DNA of 64,000 nt from CAZKWG01 sp964615375 (GCA_964615375.1 CAZTOW010000018.1:99311-163310); one strand, 5' to 3'; counted from the first letter of the stretch, positions 50,707 through 60,431 are shown. Notes: generated by a model not told the origin, from the sequence alone. Numbers and translations are program-made.

Positions 50707-51989
50707 CAGATGTCCAGCGCCGCCTTGATGGGTCGGCCCTGCGTGACGTACTCGGTGTAGTCCAGCCCGGCGAGCTCCAGCAGGGTGGCGCCCAGGTGGC
50801 CGGGCAGCAGCCCGTCGCCGTTCGCGTCCACCGCCCCGCTCTCGACGTCCACCGGCTCACCCTCGTAGTTGTCGTTCATCTGCCCGATGACCTGGCCGCC
50901 CTTGATGCCCGATCCGATCAGCAGCGCGGACGTAAAGGTCCAGTGCGCGCGCCCGCCGCCCGTGACCTGAGGATGGCGGCCCATCTCCGAGAAGACCACG
51001 ATGGTCACCTCGTCGCGCAGCGGGTTCCCGGAGAGCCCCGTGCGGCCGTCCAGATCCTCCATCAGCGTGTTGAGGTAGCCGAACAGCTCCTCAAAGCTGC
51101 GCCCCTGGTAGAGGTTGTTGTCCGCGTGCGTGTCCCAGGACATCGAGCACCAGCCCATGTCCTTGGTGATCGCGCAGCGCGAGAGCCCGATCTCGAAGGC
51201 GTTGAACGCGCAGGCCGCGTCGCGGGCGATATCGCGGCGACAGCCGGTCTGGTCGGGGTTCAGGTCCACGGAGTCGCCCACCGCGGTCAGCGCCTCGAGG
51301 TTCTCCAGCGCCGCGGCGTAATATCCGCCCATGTCCGCCTTCGCCCCGCGAGGCGCGCCGCCGGAGAACGCCCGGATCCGCTCCTTCAGGTAGGCGTCCT
51401 CGTAGGCGTCGCCCCAGGCGCTGGGGGCGGTGATCGCGCGGGTGGACATGGTCAGCGCGTCGCCGTTGATGAGGTCCGTGAGCTGCCCGACCTCGCCCGC
51501 GCGCACGACGTTCGCCGCGTACTTCGCCGAGAACGCCGGCCCGGAGAAGACCAGGTGCGGGACAGGATAGTAGTTGAGCGTGTTCGAGGCCGACAGCACG
51601 CCCCAGTCGTCCGCCTGCGAGTCGCCCCCGCCCGTGAACAGGATGCGCTGGCAGCGCTCGTGGGTGATGCTGCGCACCTCCATCCCGTTGATCAGGCAGG
51701 CGCGGTCGCCATAGGTCTCGAAGAAGGTGCGGACCGAGGGCCGGTCCTCGTGGTCCACGAAGGTGATGCCGTTGGCCTCGGCCTCGACGGCGTCCTCCTG
51801 CATGTCGATGTCGGTGCTGTCGAACTTGGGCACGAAGGCCAGCAGCGGGTCCCAGCCACCATAGGCGTAGACGAAGAGGAATTTGCGGTCGGTGGCGCTG
51901 TCCAGCGCGGCGAGGCGCCGCGGGATGAAGAGCCCGGGCGCCACCAGGCCGGCGGGGGCGAGCGAGAGGAGCCTGCGTCGGGAGATCAT
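50706..51989 (-). CDS. DUF1501-family exported protein
   Basis: 427 aa. Tat-type signal SRRRLLSLAPAGLVAPGLF at the N-terminus. The body matches DUF1501: FLFVYAYGGWDPLL, ITHERCQRILFTGGG, DTHADN near the centre and VTIVVFSEMGRHPQVTGGGRAHW followed by LLIGSGIKGGQVIG. DUF1501 belongs to the alkaline-phosphatase/sulfatase superfamily and usually occurs beside DUF1549/DUF1800 or cytochrome-domain genes. Substrate unknown. ATG at 51989 has AGAGGA upstream. It follows the DUF1549-like gene by 12 nt and overlaps the cytochrome gene. Confidence 0.88.
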   Translation of the reverse strand: MISRRRLLSLAPAGLVAPGLFIPRRLAALDSATDRKFLFVYAYGGWDPLLAFVPKFDSTDIDMQEDAVEAEANGITFVDHEDRPSVRTFFETYGDRACLINGMEVRSITHERCQRILFTGGGDSQADDWGVLSASNTLNYYPVPHLVFSGPAFSAKYAANVVRAGEVGQLTDLINGDALTMSTRAITAPSAWGDAYEDAYLKERIRAFSGGAPRGAKADMGGYYAAALENLEALTAVGDSVDLNPDQTGCRRDIARDAACAFNAFEIGLSRCAITKDMGWCSMSWDTHADNNLYQGRSFEELFGYLNTLMEDLDGRTGLSGNPLRDEVTIVVFSEMGRHPQVTGGGRAHWTFTSALLIGSGIKGGQVIGQMNDNYEGEPVDVESGAVDANGDGLLPGHLGATLLELAGLDYTEYVTQGRPIKAALDI

Positions 51990-52001
51990 GGGGAGATCCT
52001 C

Positions 52002-53627
52002 TCAGTAGCCGATGAAGTCGGGATCGCGCAGCATCGCCGAGATGAGTCGGGTCCAGGCCACCTGGGCGCCCTCCTCCGCCTCGACCGCGGTCCAGAGGGC
52101 CTCCGCCGCCCCCCGGCGCTCGTCGTCCACGCGGACGGCGTACATGCGCCAGTGCAGCGCCTCCAGCTCGTTGGTGAACGCCTCGTCCCCGGGGCGATCC
52201 TCCAGGGTCACGACCTGGAAGAGCCGACGCTCCCCGCCCTGGACCAGCTCCTGCTCCACCGCGTAGGAGGCCGCGGCCTGGGCGAAGCGCTTGGCGGTCA
52301 CGGTCCAGGTGATGCCCGGGTCCTGCTGGGCGCGGGTCACGGAGTAGCCGTCCACCCCGCCCGCCAGCGTGCGGTAGCCGGGATCGTCGTTGGCGAGCTG
52401 CTCGAAGCCCTCGTACTCCCAGACGAAGCCCGTCAGATCCGCGACCATGGAGGCCATCAGATCCGGCGTGATGAGGCGCCAGGTGATCTCGCGCTCCAGC
52501 GCCTCGTCCGGGGCGTCGTCCACGAAGGTGCCCGCCTTGTACTCGGGCGTGTCCATCACGGCCTTGACCAGATCGCGGTACAGCAGCCCGTCGCCCAGGA
52601 ATTCGTCCCGGAGGTCCTCTACCCGCGGCCAGTCCCCCTCCTCCAGCGGCCGGCGCCAGAACAGCTCCGCCGCCGACTTCGCCGTGCACGAGTAGAAGCG
52701 GGAGTCGTTGGCGATGGCCGGGCCGAGGTCCACGAAGCCGTTCAGCGCCTGCCCGAAGAAGGCCGGATCGCTGCCCAGGTAGAGCCCGCCCAGCTCCTCG
52801 CGCTCGGCGTGGTAGCTGCCCATCTCGTCCGGGTTGTAGGAGATGACCGTCCACCAGCCGAAGAGCGCGCTGGCCAGCGGATCCACCGAGGCGTGGCAGG
52901 CGATGCAGGAGGGGTTGTTGGCGATGGCGTCGGCGATGCCGTCCTCATCGGAGATGGAGACCTGGCCGCTCAGGCTCACCGGGCGCGAGAGCACGTCCTG
53001 GCAGAGCAGCAGGCGCATGATCGCCGCCGCGCGAGAGCGGTTCATGTTCGAGATGTTCGTGACGTAGCGCCACCACAGCCCGTTGGTCGCCAGCACGCCC
53101 ACCGCCGGTCGCCCGTCGGTGTAGCTGCTCAGCTCCCAGCCCGAGCCGCCCTCGGGGTAGGAGAGCGGCCAGAGCGAGGCCAGCGTCTCGTTGGCCACCG
53201 TGTAGTTGGCCGTGACCACGTCAGTCCAGGGCTTGTCGAGCATCGCGATGCGCGCCATCAGGCGCAGCGGCTCCTCGCCCACGGAGCGCTCGAACTCGAA
53301 CTCCAGCTCCGGGTCCAGCTGGTAGTCGTAGTACTGGATCTCGAACTTGTCGAGGCGCGTGAGCCAGCGCTCGGCGAAGAGCGAGACCAGTCGGTCCTCG
53401 AAGCGCTCGTCGTCCATGAACTGGTCACGGTAGGTGTCCACCTTGGATGGATCGGCCTCGACCGCGTCCAGCTCCTCGGCGGAGGGCAGCACCCCGCGGG
53501 TGTCCAGGCTGACGCGGCGCAGGAGCAGCGGCGCGTCCAGCGGGACGAGGTAGTCGCCGGGATCGGCCTGGACCTCCGGCTCCGCCGGGGGATCCTGGCA
53601 GGCCAGGAGGGAGAGGAGGAGGATCAT
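52002..53627 (-). CDS. DUF1549/DUF1588-like lipoprotein with a CxxCH motif
   Basis: 541 aa from ATG 53627, in an ATGA overlap with the preceding gene. Signal MILLLSLLAC with Cys10. The N-terminal third has LLRRVSLDTRGVLPSAEELDA, as in DUF1549. The centre has MNRSRAAAIMRLLLCQDVL and CIACHASVDPLASALFG, typical of DUF1588/DUF1585-type proteins, with one CxxCH that may bind heme c. These domains are usually found in large periplasmic cytochrome-associated proteins of Planctomycetes and Myxococcota. It works in the envelope with the downstream DUF1501 partner; reaction unknown. Confidence 0.8.
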   Translation of the reverse strand: MILLLSLLACQDPPAEPEVQADPGDYLVPLDAPLLLRRVSLDTRGVLPSAEELDAVEADPSKVDTYRDQFMDDERFEDRLVSLFAERWLTRLDKFEIQYYDYQLDPELEFEFERSVGEEPLRLMARIAMLDKPWTDVVTANYTVANETLASLWPLSYPEGGSGWELSSYTDGRPAVGVLATNGLWWRYVTNISNMNRSRAAAIMRLLLCQDVLSRPVSLSGQVSISDEDGIADAIANNPSCIACHASVDPLASALFGWWTVISYNPDEMGSYHAEREELGGLYLGSDPAFFGQALNGFVDLGPAIANDSRFYSCTAKSAAELFWRRPLEEGDWPRVEDLRDEFLGDGLLYRDLVKAVMDTPEYKAGTFVDDAPDEALEREITWRLITPDLMASMVADLTGFVWEYEGFEQLANDDPGYRTLAGGVDGYSVTRAQQDPGITWTVTAKRFAQAAASYAVEQELVQGGERRLFQVVTLEDRPGDEAFTNELEALHWRMYAVRVDDERRGAAEALWTAVEAEEGAQVAWTRLISAMLRDPDFIGY

Positions 53628-54490
53628 CGTGGTGTGCTCAGCAGGTAGAAGAGGTGACCCCACTCGGTGGTGTCCAGGCAGAACTCCCCGAGCTCGTTGT
53701 CCTCGTGGAAGGTGACCGTCCCGCAGTCGTCGCAGTCGTCGCCGACGTCCCAGGTGGTCCAGAAGCCGCGGTCGTCGCGCACGCGGATCGCGCCGCTCAT
53801 CTTGCCCGCGCAGGCGTCGTCGGTGTCCCAGGTGGCCTCGTCCAGGTAGTAGTGGTCCTCCCCGAGCCCAATGCCGCCCGTCGCGGAGTAGGCGTAGCCC
53901 CCGTCCTTGTCGCGGCGGAGCGTGGCCTCGTAGACGCCGCTGAAGCCGATGCCCAGGAAGTCCATGCGCTGCTCGTCCACCCAGGTGCCGTGGACGTCGA
54001 ATTCGGAGGTCAGCGAGTCCTCCGAGGAGTCATCGGAGAGGAAGGCCAGCCCGCCGCCGCCGGCGAAGCGCAGCCCGTTGGCCCGGATGATCTCGAAGTC
54101 GCCCCCGTGGGTGTACGAGAGCGCCTGCTGCGAGCCGTCCGGCATGTCCTCCCACTCCATCGAGTAGTACCAGCCGATGCCCGCGTAGTGCGCGCCCGTC
54201 TCCGTGTCGCAGCCCTCGGGGACGGTGGACAGGTTGTAGACGTCCCCCGGGCAGAGCTCGTCCCCCTGGCCCATGATCTCCAGGTAGGCGTCGGTGATGT
54301 CCCCTGGGTTCGGCGCGCCCAGCGAGATGATGCGCTCCAGGTTCTCGCCGAACTCCTCGGCCGTCCACAGAGGATCGGGCTCCTCTACCGAGTAGACCAT
54401 GGCGGCCGTGTCCTCGCCGCCGGACCCCTCACAGTCCTCGCAGGGCTTGTCTGAGGAGCAGGCCGCGATCAGCGCCGCGAGCACGAGCAT
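53624..54490 (-). CDS. Unrecognised lipoprotein, first gene of the DUF1549/DUF1501 operon
   Basis: 288 aa from ATG 54490, chosen because the lipoprotein signal MLVLAALIAAC starts there. Not recognised as a family. A Cys/Ser/Gly/Asp-rich linker follows, then a beta-rich domain with many Asp, Trp and Tyr residues (ADLEIMGQG-like helix at ITDAYLEIMGQGDELC, then HYAGIGWYYSMEWED, GGGLAFLSDDSSED). Cys residues near 95 and 105 and a paired CDDCG near the C-terminus suggest disulfides or a metal site. It overlaps the next gene by 4 nt and shares a divergent spacer with the SGNH hydrolase gene. Confidence 0.72.
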   Translation of the reverse strand: MLVLAALIAACSSDKPCEDCEGSGGEDTAAMVYSVEEPDPLWTAEEFGENLERIISLGAPNPGDITDAYLEIMGQGDELCPGDVYNLSTVPEGCDTETGAHYAGIGWYYSMEWEDMPDGSQQALSYTHGGDFEIIRANGLRFAGGGGLAFLSDDSSEDSLTSEFDVHGTWVDEQRMDFLGIGFSGVYEATLRRDKDGGYAYSATGGIGLGEDHYYLDEATWDTDDACAGKMSGAIRVRDDRGFWTTWDVGDDCDDCGTVTFHEDNELGEFCLDTTEWGHLFYLLSTPR

Positions 54491-54617
54491 GTCTCTCACC
54501 CCGAGGGGCCGCGAGCGCGCCGTGGTCCGCTTCGGCACCCTTGACACCATAGACCGGGCCACGGCCGTCGTCAACCGCGAGCGGCGGGGTCAGGCGTGGC
54601 GGGCTAAGGGAGCTGTC

Positions 54618-55841
54618 ATGCGCTCCGTGCTCAAACGACTGATCATGGGCCTCGTCGTCGCGGCCCTCTTCCTCGGCGTCCTCGAGGCCGCGCTGCACCT
54701 CGTCCTGCCCGCCCCGCCGCCCCGGCTGGTCCGGCAGCTCTGGAACGCCTCCGCGCCGGCGTTCACCGAGCAGGGCGGTCAGGTGCTGGCGACCTTCCAG
54801 GACCAGGACATCATCCCGCCCTTCTCGGCGGAGCCCGCCCCCGGGCGGGTGCGGGTGATGGTCTTCGGCGAGTCCTCCGTGCGCGCGGGCAGCCAGATCG
54901 CGCTCACCGAGGAATTCCCCGCCCTGCTCGAGCAGGCGCTCCTGAACGCCGCACGCGACGTGGAGGTCCTCAACCTCGGCCGACCGGGCATGGACAGCCA
55001 CGGCATGCGCATCCTGGTCGAGCAGGCCGTCGCCTACAAGCCGGATGTCGCCGTCATCTACACGGGCCACAACGACATCGGCAACGCCTACATGACGAAG
55101 CGCTACGGCGACGTCCAGGGCGCGACCATGGCGAAGCTGCGCCTGGCCGTGGACCAGCTCCGCCTCTACGGCCTCCTGCGGAAGGTGGTCGAGCGCACCG
55201 CGCCCGCCCAGTTCGTCCCCAACTCCATGACCCAGCACAGCACCGAGGCCCTCCCGCCCGAGCAGCGCGAGCTCGCCGAGGTCGAGTTCCGCCGCAACCT
55301 GGAGTGGATCGTGCGCCGGCTGAAGCAGGCCGGGGCCCGGGTCGTGCTGTCCACCGTGGGCAGCGATCTCATGCAGTGGAACGCCGGGCTCGCCGCCTGC
55401 TCCGAGGCCCTGCCCGAGGGGACCTGGGTGAACGACGGGATGCGCCTCGTGCTCCGCCCGGAGGTCCCCAGCGACGCGCAGCTCGAGGCCGCGATGAAGG
55501 TGGCGCCGGACTGCCCCGAGCTCTACTTCATGCGCGGGCGCCGCCGCGACGCCGCCGGGGACGGGCGCGGCGCGCTGGAGGACCTCGTGCGCGCGCGCGA
55601 CCTCGACCGCGTCCCGCTGCGCGCGACCGCCGGGATCATCGAGGGCATCAAGGCCGTCGCCGCCTCCGAGCAGGTCCCGCTGGTGGACTACGAGGCCCGC
55701 ATCCACAGCGACCTCGGGCACCACTACCTCTTCGCTGACGTGGTCCACCTGTCCGCGGCGGGCCACCAGCTCGTCGCCCAGACCGTGCTGCCCGTACTCA
55801 AGGGCGAGGTGGACGCCGTCGCGGCCGAGAAGAAGCGTTAG
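54618..55841 (+). CDS. Membrane-anchored SGNH/GDSL-type hydrolase
   Basis: 407 aa from ATG 54618, preceded by GGGAG. One N-terminal membrane segment (RLIMGLVVAALFLGVLEAAL). SGNH signature: block I VFGESSVRAG with nucleophile Ser86, a Gly block in NLGRPGMDSHG, block III YTGHNDIGN, and block V DVVHLSAAGH (D374, H377). It probably acts outside the membrane as an O-acyl esterase on polysaccharide or peptidoglycan. The 3' end overlaps the stop of the convergent membrane protein by 4 nt. Confidence 0.87.
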   Translation: MRSVLKRLIMGLVVAALFLGVLEAALHLVLPAPPPRLVRQLWNASAPAFTEQGGQVLATFQDQDIIPPFSAEPAPGRVRVMVFGESSVRAGSQIALTEEFPALLEQALLNAARDVEVLNLGRPGMDSHGMRILVEQAVAYKPDVAVIYTGHNDIGNAYMTKRYGDVQGATMAKLRLAVDQLRLYGLLRKVVERTAPAQFVPNSMTQHSTEALPPEQRELAEVEFRRNLEWIVRRLKQAGARVVLSTVGSDLMQWNAGLAACSEALPEGTWVNDGMRLVLRPEVPSDAQLEAAMKVAPDCPELYFMRGRRRDAAGDGRGALEDLVRARDLDRVPLRATAGIIEGIKAVAASEQVPLVDYEARIHSDLGHHYLFADVVHLSAAGHQLVAQTVLPVLKGEVDAVAAEKKR

Positions 55842-57826
55842 CCGCCGCGCTTCAGCAGGCGGTTCGGGATCTCGGGGAGGGCGCAGGTGCTCGTGTCCAC
55901 CGTGGGGTCCGGGCTGGGGACCCGGGACAGCTCCCAGGCCAGCGCCATGGGCGCCTCCGCCACGGGCTCGCCCAGGACCTCACGCAGGAAGCTCTCCAGG
56001 CCCGCCGCCCCCGCCAGATCCCGCTGGAGGGTCGCCACCACGAAGCCGCGCTGGTAGAGCTCGCGGGCGTCGATCTGTGAACACGCCACGTCCTGCACGC
56101 TGAACGTCGGGGCGGTGGTGGTCAGCGCCGCGTTCGGGTCCAGCGAGCCGCCGCGCGCCTGCACGTTGGCGTAGGCAAACAGCGCGGCCGAGCGCGTGAG
56201 CACGCTGTGCTCCAGCGTGGTGTCGTAAATCCCGCGGAACGAGGTCGGCACCGGGCGGCCGTGCTGGAGCTGCCACAGCAGGTAGTGGCCGTGCATCTCC
56301 GGACCGCCGCCCTTGCGCAGCGCCGTGTCGATGGGGAAGTTGATCACCGGCCCCGGCGTCAGGTCCTTGAGCACCGTCAGCAGGTCCGCGGGCGCGGCGG
56401 CCGGGAAGCTCGGCCGGTCGAAGCTGTAGAACTTGGGCCAGGTTGTCTGGTCGGCCAGCGTGAGCCCGATGAGCCCGAGCCCGGCCAGCGCCTGCGGCAG
56501 CCGGGCCCGCGGCGCCAGCGCCAGGTAGCCGTACATCGCCACCACGCCCGCCGGCAGCGCGGCCAGCACCGCCATGCGCGACCAGCTCCGGAGCGGCCTC
56601 AGCCCGTCGATGTGCTGGAGCAGGAAGTAGACCGGCGTCCGCACCGATCCGACCTCCTGGAGCGTCCCCTCCGAGCTCTGCATCCGAAGCAGCGGGCCCG
56701 GCGCGATGGCCAGCGCCCAGATCAACAGCAGCAGCCAGCCCAGCGCCTGCCGTCGCCACGCCGCCGCCCCCAGCACCCCGAGCCAGAGCGCGAAGACGCC
56801 CACGTAGGGGGCCTGGTCCATCCACTGCTCGACCTCGCGCCGCTCGGAGAGGCGGAGCATCTCCGCCAGGGCCACCGGCGGATACTCCTCGGCGCGGAAG
56901 GCCGGGATGGGCTTGTTCCCGCCGTCGCTGAAGAAGCTGTTGCTGCCGTCGGGCGGGTGCTGGATGAGCGCGATGGCCGCCGGGAGCGCGCAGAGCACGC
57001 CCACGCCCGCCACCACCGCCAGCCTCCAGATCTTCTCCCGCCAGGGCAGGCGGCGCGCCATCCACAGGGAGAGCGGGGCCTCCAGCAGGAAGACGAAGAC
57101 GGCGATATACCAGCCGCCCAGCGCGATGGCGCCCAGCACCAGCCCGGCGCCGACGCCGACCGTCAGGCGGGGACGCTCCGCGAGCGGCGCCCCCTCGCCC
57201 CCGACGCCCGCCGGCAGCCGCAGCCACTCGTGCAGGAGCGCGAGGTGCCAGGGGTAGAGCACCGCTGGAAGATACTCCGTCCGCCCCATGTAGGGGACCT
57301 GGAGCAGGTACGGGCTCAGGCAGAAGATCGAGGCCATCAGCGCGATGGCCCAGGGCGCCGCCGGGTGGTCGCCCACCAGGCGCTGACCCAGCCGCCAGCA
57401 GCCGAAGGCGCCCAGCAGCGTCGTCGCCGCGTGCAGCGCGTTCCATCCCAGCGCCGCCCCCACCGCCCCGCTCCCCGTCGCCCAGTAGAAGGGCAGGAAG
57501 GCCGCCAGGTTGATGGGATCCATCAGGTGGGAGGTGAAGCCCTCCGGGTAGTTGATCTGCGCCACCCGCACGAAGGGCCCGTGCTCCCAGATCCCCTGGG
57601 CCGTGCACCACAGCCCCCAGAGGTGCCCGAGCGCCTCCGTGTACGCGCTCCCCAGGGCCGCGCTCCAAGGGCGGAAGAACACGGATCCCCCCATGGCCAG
57701 CGTCGCCAGGGCCCCGATGAAGGCCGTCGGGAGCCAGGGGCGGCGCTGAACGAGGTCGAGCGCGCGGTCGGCGGGCCCGCGGGTGGCGCTCGCGGGCGCT
57801 GGGGAGGGGGGGCTGGCGTCGGACAT
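55838..57826 (-). CDS. Polytopic membrane protein, GT-C-like (paralogue A)
   Basis: 662 aa; ATG 57826 follows GGGAGGG. About 11-13 hydrophobic segments. A long first periplasmic loop has ALGHLWGLWCTAQGI and NYPEGFTSHLMDPINL, the arrangement of GT-C glycosyltransferase-like proteins. After the last helix (near 470) a soluble region has PVINFPIDTALRKGG and HGHYLLWQLQHGRPVP, shared with its neighbour. Probably an envelope glycosyl- or lipid-linked-sugar enzyme (inference). It follows paralogue B by 35 nt on the same strand. Confidence 0.78.
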   Translation of the reverse strand: MSDASPPSPAPASATRGPADRALDLVQRRPWLPTAFIGALATLAMGGSVFFRPWSAALGSAYTEALGHLWGLWCTAQGIWEHGPFVRVAQINYPEGFTSHLMDPINLAAFLPFYWATGSGAVGAALGWNALHAATTLLGAFGCWRLGQRLVGDHPAAPWAIALMASIFCLSPYLLQVPYMGRTEYLPAVLYPWHLALLHEWLRLPAGVGGEGAPLAERPRLTVGVGAGLVLGAIALGGWYIAVFVFLLEAPLSLWMARRLPWREKIWRLAVVAGVGVLCALPAAIALIQHPPDGSNSFFSDGGNKPIPAFRAEEYPPVALAEMLRLSERREVEQWMDQAPYVGVFALWLGVLGAAAWRRQALGWLLLLIWALAIAPGPLLRMQSSEGTLQEVGSVRTPVYFLLQHIDGLRPLRSWSRMAVLAALPAGVVAMYGYLALAPRARLPQALAGLGLIGLTLADQTTWPKFYSFDRPSFPAAAPADLLTVLKDLTPGPVINFPIDTALRKGGGPEMHGHYLLWQLQHGRPVPTSFRGIYDTTLEHSVLTRSAALFAYANVQARGGSLDPNAALTTTAPTFSVQDVACSQIDARELYQRGFVVATLQRDLAGAAGLESFLREVLGEPVAEAPMALAWELSRVPSPDPTVDTSTCALPEIPNRLLKRGG

Positions 57827-57861
57827 GATTGACCCTCCCCTATCACCCGGCGCCCGAGGAG

Positions 57862-59721
57862 TCATTCGTCGCAGGCGCCTTCCATCAAGGTCAGGAGCGC
57901 AGGGGAGACCATCTCGGTGATCGGCCAGATCAGCAGGTTGCCATCGTCAAAGGCGGGCTCCCCGAGGATCTGCGTCATGTCGTCCCGAACGGTCGCGCTC
58001 CTGGAGAGGTCCAGATGCACGAGGACACCAGCGAACCCCATCTGTCGAAGCCTCGTGAGCCCCGCGCGGGCGCAGGCGATCTCGTCGACCTCCAGCGCTC
58101 GGGGCGCCCTGCCCCGGAGGTAGGCGTCCTTGGCCAGCGCCAGCCGACGTTGAATGGACATCGCGAAGGAATTGGACCGAGCGCTGTCGCCGGCCTTCGA
58201 GAAGCTCGCCGAGATCGGGCGCCCGTGCTGAAGCTGCCAGAACAGGTAGCGTTGGACGGGCGATTCGCTGTCCCCTCCCACCGACAGCGTGGAGCTGAAG
58301 GGGACGTGGATCAGCGCTCCAGGAGGCAGGGCGTCGATGGCCGCCCGGTAGGGCTCGGGCAGCCCGATCTCGAAGACGGGCCGCTCGATCGTCACCTTGT
58401 GCGGATAGTGGAGATGGTCTGTGAAGATCAGGGCTCCGAGGCCCAACGTGAGGTGCGGCACATGCCGCGGGAAGATCGCGCTCACCGCCAGGAGGCCGAG
58501 CGAGGCCGCCACGCCCAGCGGCACGATGGCGATCCAGACCATGCGCGACCAGCTGTGGATCTCCGTCAGGATCGGGACAGCGCGCATCAAGACCCAGATC
58601 GGGGAGCGTTGAAAGGTGACGAGGTCGAGGTTCTGGCCCTCGTCCCAGGTCACCAGGAAGAGCGGCCCCATCGCGGCGAACAGCGCCGCGAAGCCAACCA
58701 GCGTCCACCCCAACGCCACGCGCCGATAGAGGAACGCGGCCATCATCCCGAGGGCGAGCACGAGCAGGCTGACGTAGGGCACCTGATCGAGCCAGGGCGC
58801 CGTCGTGCGCGCGCGCTGCAGGTGAAAGAGCTCCGAGAGCCCATAGACCGGGTAGCTCCGATGCGTGATCTCCCCCGGACTCCAGTCCGACGAGAAGATC
58901 CCGCCGTGGGTGTCCGGCGCCGACGCCAACGCCATGGCCGCCGGGATCAACAACAGTCCCGCGATCCCGGTCACCAGCGCCAGCCGCAGCGTGGCCTCCT
59001 TCAGCGGGAGCCCCCACGCCATCCACAGCCCCAACCCCACGTTCACCAGCGCCGCGAACACGGCGATGTACCAGCCCCCGTTCGCCAGCAGGCCCAGCGT
59101 CAGCCCGGCGCCGACCCCTACGGCCAGACGAGGCGTCGGCGCTCGGACAGCGCCGACGAGCCCGCGAGGGACACGCAACCACTCGGCGAGCAGGGCGAGG
59201 TGGAGGGGGTACAACAACGCAGGCAACAGCTCTGTGCGTCCAGAGAACGGAGCGTCCAGAGCGCGCGGCCCGAGGCAGACCACCAGGGCCAGGAGGGCTG
59301 TAGCCCAGGGCGAAGCGACGTGATCGCCGCTGATCCACCGCCCCAGCCGCCAGCAACCGTAGGCGCCGACCAGCACCCAGGCCACATGCATCACGTTCCA
59401 GCCGAGCGCCGCCCCCGCCGGCCCCCCACCGGCCAGCGCGTAGAACGGCGCGAAGAACACCAGGTTTATCGGGTCCATCAGGTGGGCCCGGAACCCGTGC
59501 GGGAACATGATGTCCGCGACACGCAGGAAGGGGCCGTTCTCTGCGAGCCCCTGTGTCGTCACCCACAGGCTCCAGAGATGGATTGGCCCCTCCGAGTGAT
59601 CGGCCCCCAACGCCACCTGAGTCGGACGCAGCGCCACCTGCCCGATCATCATCACGACGCCGAGCGCTGCCACTGCCGCGGTCGGGAGCCAGGGCATACG
59701 CGCCAAGCTCACCCCCCTCAT
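57862..59721 (-). CDS. Polytopic membrane protein, GT-C-like (paralogue B)
   Basis: 619 aa; ATG 59721 has GGAGG 4 nt upstream. It is a tandem paralogue of the gene at 55838-57826: MFPHGFRAHLMDPINL matches NYPEGFTSHLMDPINL, FSGRTELLPALLYPLHLALL matches YMGRTEYLPAVLYPWHLALL, and YLFWQLQHGRPIS matches YLLWQLQHGRPVP. About a dozen membrane segments. Codon use is somewhat less GC-extreme than in its partner (for example GGTTTAT and TTGAAT segments), hinting at a different age or origin. Function probably in envelope glycan assembly (inference). Confidence 0.78.
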   Translation of the reverse strand: MRGVSLARMPWLPTAAVAALGVVMMIGQVALRPTQVALGADHSEGPIHLWSLWVTTQGLAENGPFLRVADIMFPHGFRAHLMDPINLVFFAPFYALAGGGPAGAALGWNVMHVAWVLVGAYGCWRLGRWISGDHVASPWATALLALVVCLGPRALDAPFSGRTELLPALLYPLHLALLAEWLRVPRGLVGAVRAPTPRLAVGVGAGLTLGLLANGGWYIAVFAALVNVGLGLWMAWGLPLKEATLRLALVTGIAGLLLIPAAMALASAPDTHGGIFSSDWSPGEITHRSYPVYGLSELFHLQRARTTAPWLDQVPYVSLLVLALGMMAAFLYRRVALGWTLVGFAALFAAMGPLFLVTWDEGQNLDLVTFQRSPIWVLMRAVPILTEIHSWSRMVWIAIVPLGVAASLGLLAVSAIFPRHVPHLTLGLGALIFTDHLHYPHKVTIERPVFEIGLPEPYRAAIDALPPGALIHVPFSSTLSVGGDSESPVQRYLFWQLQHGRPISASFSKAGDSARSNSFAMSIQRRLALAKDAYLRGRAPRALEVDEIACARAGLTRLRQMGFAGVLVHLDLSRSATVRDDMTQILGEPAFDDGNLLIWPITEMVSPALLTLMEGACDE

Positions 59722-59849
59722 GGAGCCTCCTTCAGGGTAGGTTGGTGATAACACGTCTCAAGTCCAGGACCGCGGCGGACACCAATGACGCCTGAGAATA
59801 GGAGGGAGCGAGAACCCCGCCCGCACGGCGCGAGCGGCAGGAGGCCCGC

Positions 59850-60428
59850 ATGAGCGACACCCCCGCGGCCCTGGACGTCGCCGAGAACCTCGCCCGGAAC
59901 CTCCGCGCCCTCCGCGCCACGCGAGGCGCCAGCCAGGCCCAGATCGCCCGCCAGGCCGGCATCCCGCGGGCCACCCTCGCGCACCTGGAGTCTGGGGACG
60001 CCAACCCCACGCTCTCGGTGCTGCGCGCGGTCTCCCTCGCCCTCGGCGTCTCGATCGAGGAGCTCCTGGCGCCCCCTCGGGCGGACGTGCGCTTCTACCC
60101 CGCGGACAGCCTCCCCGTGCGCCGCCCCGGCCAGGCGCTGGTGCGGCGGATCCTCCCCGATCCGCTCCCTGGCACGGAGATCGAGCGCTTCGAGCTCGCC
60201 CCCGGCGCCTCCTTCCGGGGAGCGCCTCACACCCCCGGGACGCGCGAGTACCTCACCTGCGAGCGCGGCCTCCTGCAGCTCGCCGTGGCCGGGGAGCAGT
60301 GGCGACTCCAGCCGGGGGACGTCGTGAGCTTCCGCGGCGATCAACGCCACGGATACGCCAACGTCGGCGACACGCCGGCGATCGGCTACTCCGTCGTCGT
60401 GCTGGCGGAGACCAACCCGCCCGGGTGA
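59850..60428 (+). CDS. XRE-family transcriptional regulator with cupin domain
   Basis: 192 aa, ATG 59850 with GCAGGAGG just upstream. The N-terminal HTH (about 13-70) reads LARNLRALRATRGASQAQIARQ then GIPRATLAHLESGDANP and ISIEELL-like SVSLALGVSIEELLA, the standard XRE layout. The C-terminal cupin (about 105-185) has HTPGTREYLTCERG, WRLQPGDVVSFRGDQRHGYAN. HTH-cupin proteins regulate metabolic genes, with the cupin sensing a small ligand. It is divergent to paralogue B of the membrane-protein pair and convergent with the ComEA-like gene (3-nt gap). Confidence 0.9.
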   Translation: MSDTPAALDVAENLARNLRALRATRGASQAQIARQAGIPRATLAHLESGDANPTLSVLRAVSLALGVSIEELLAPPRADVRFYPADSLPVRRPGQALVRRILPDPLPGTEIERFELAPGASFRGAPHTPGTREYLTCERGLLQLAVAGEQWRLQPGDVVSFRGDQRHGYANVGDTPAIGYSVVVLAETNPPG

Positions 60429-60431
60429 GCC

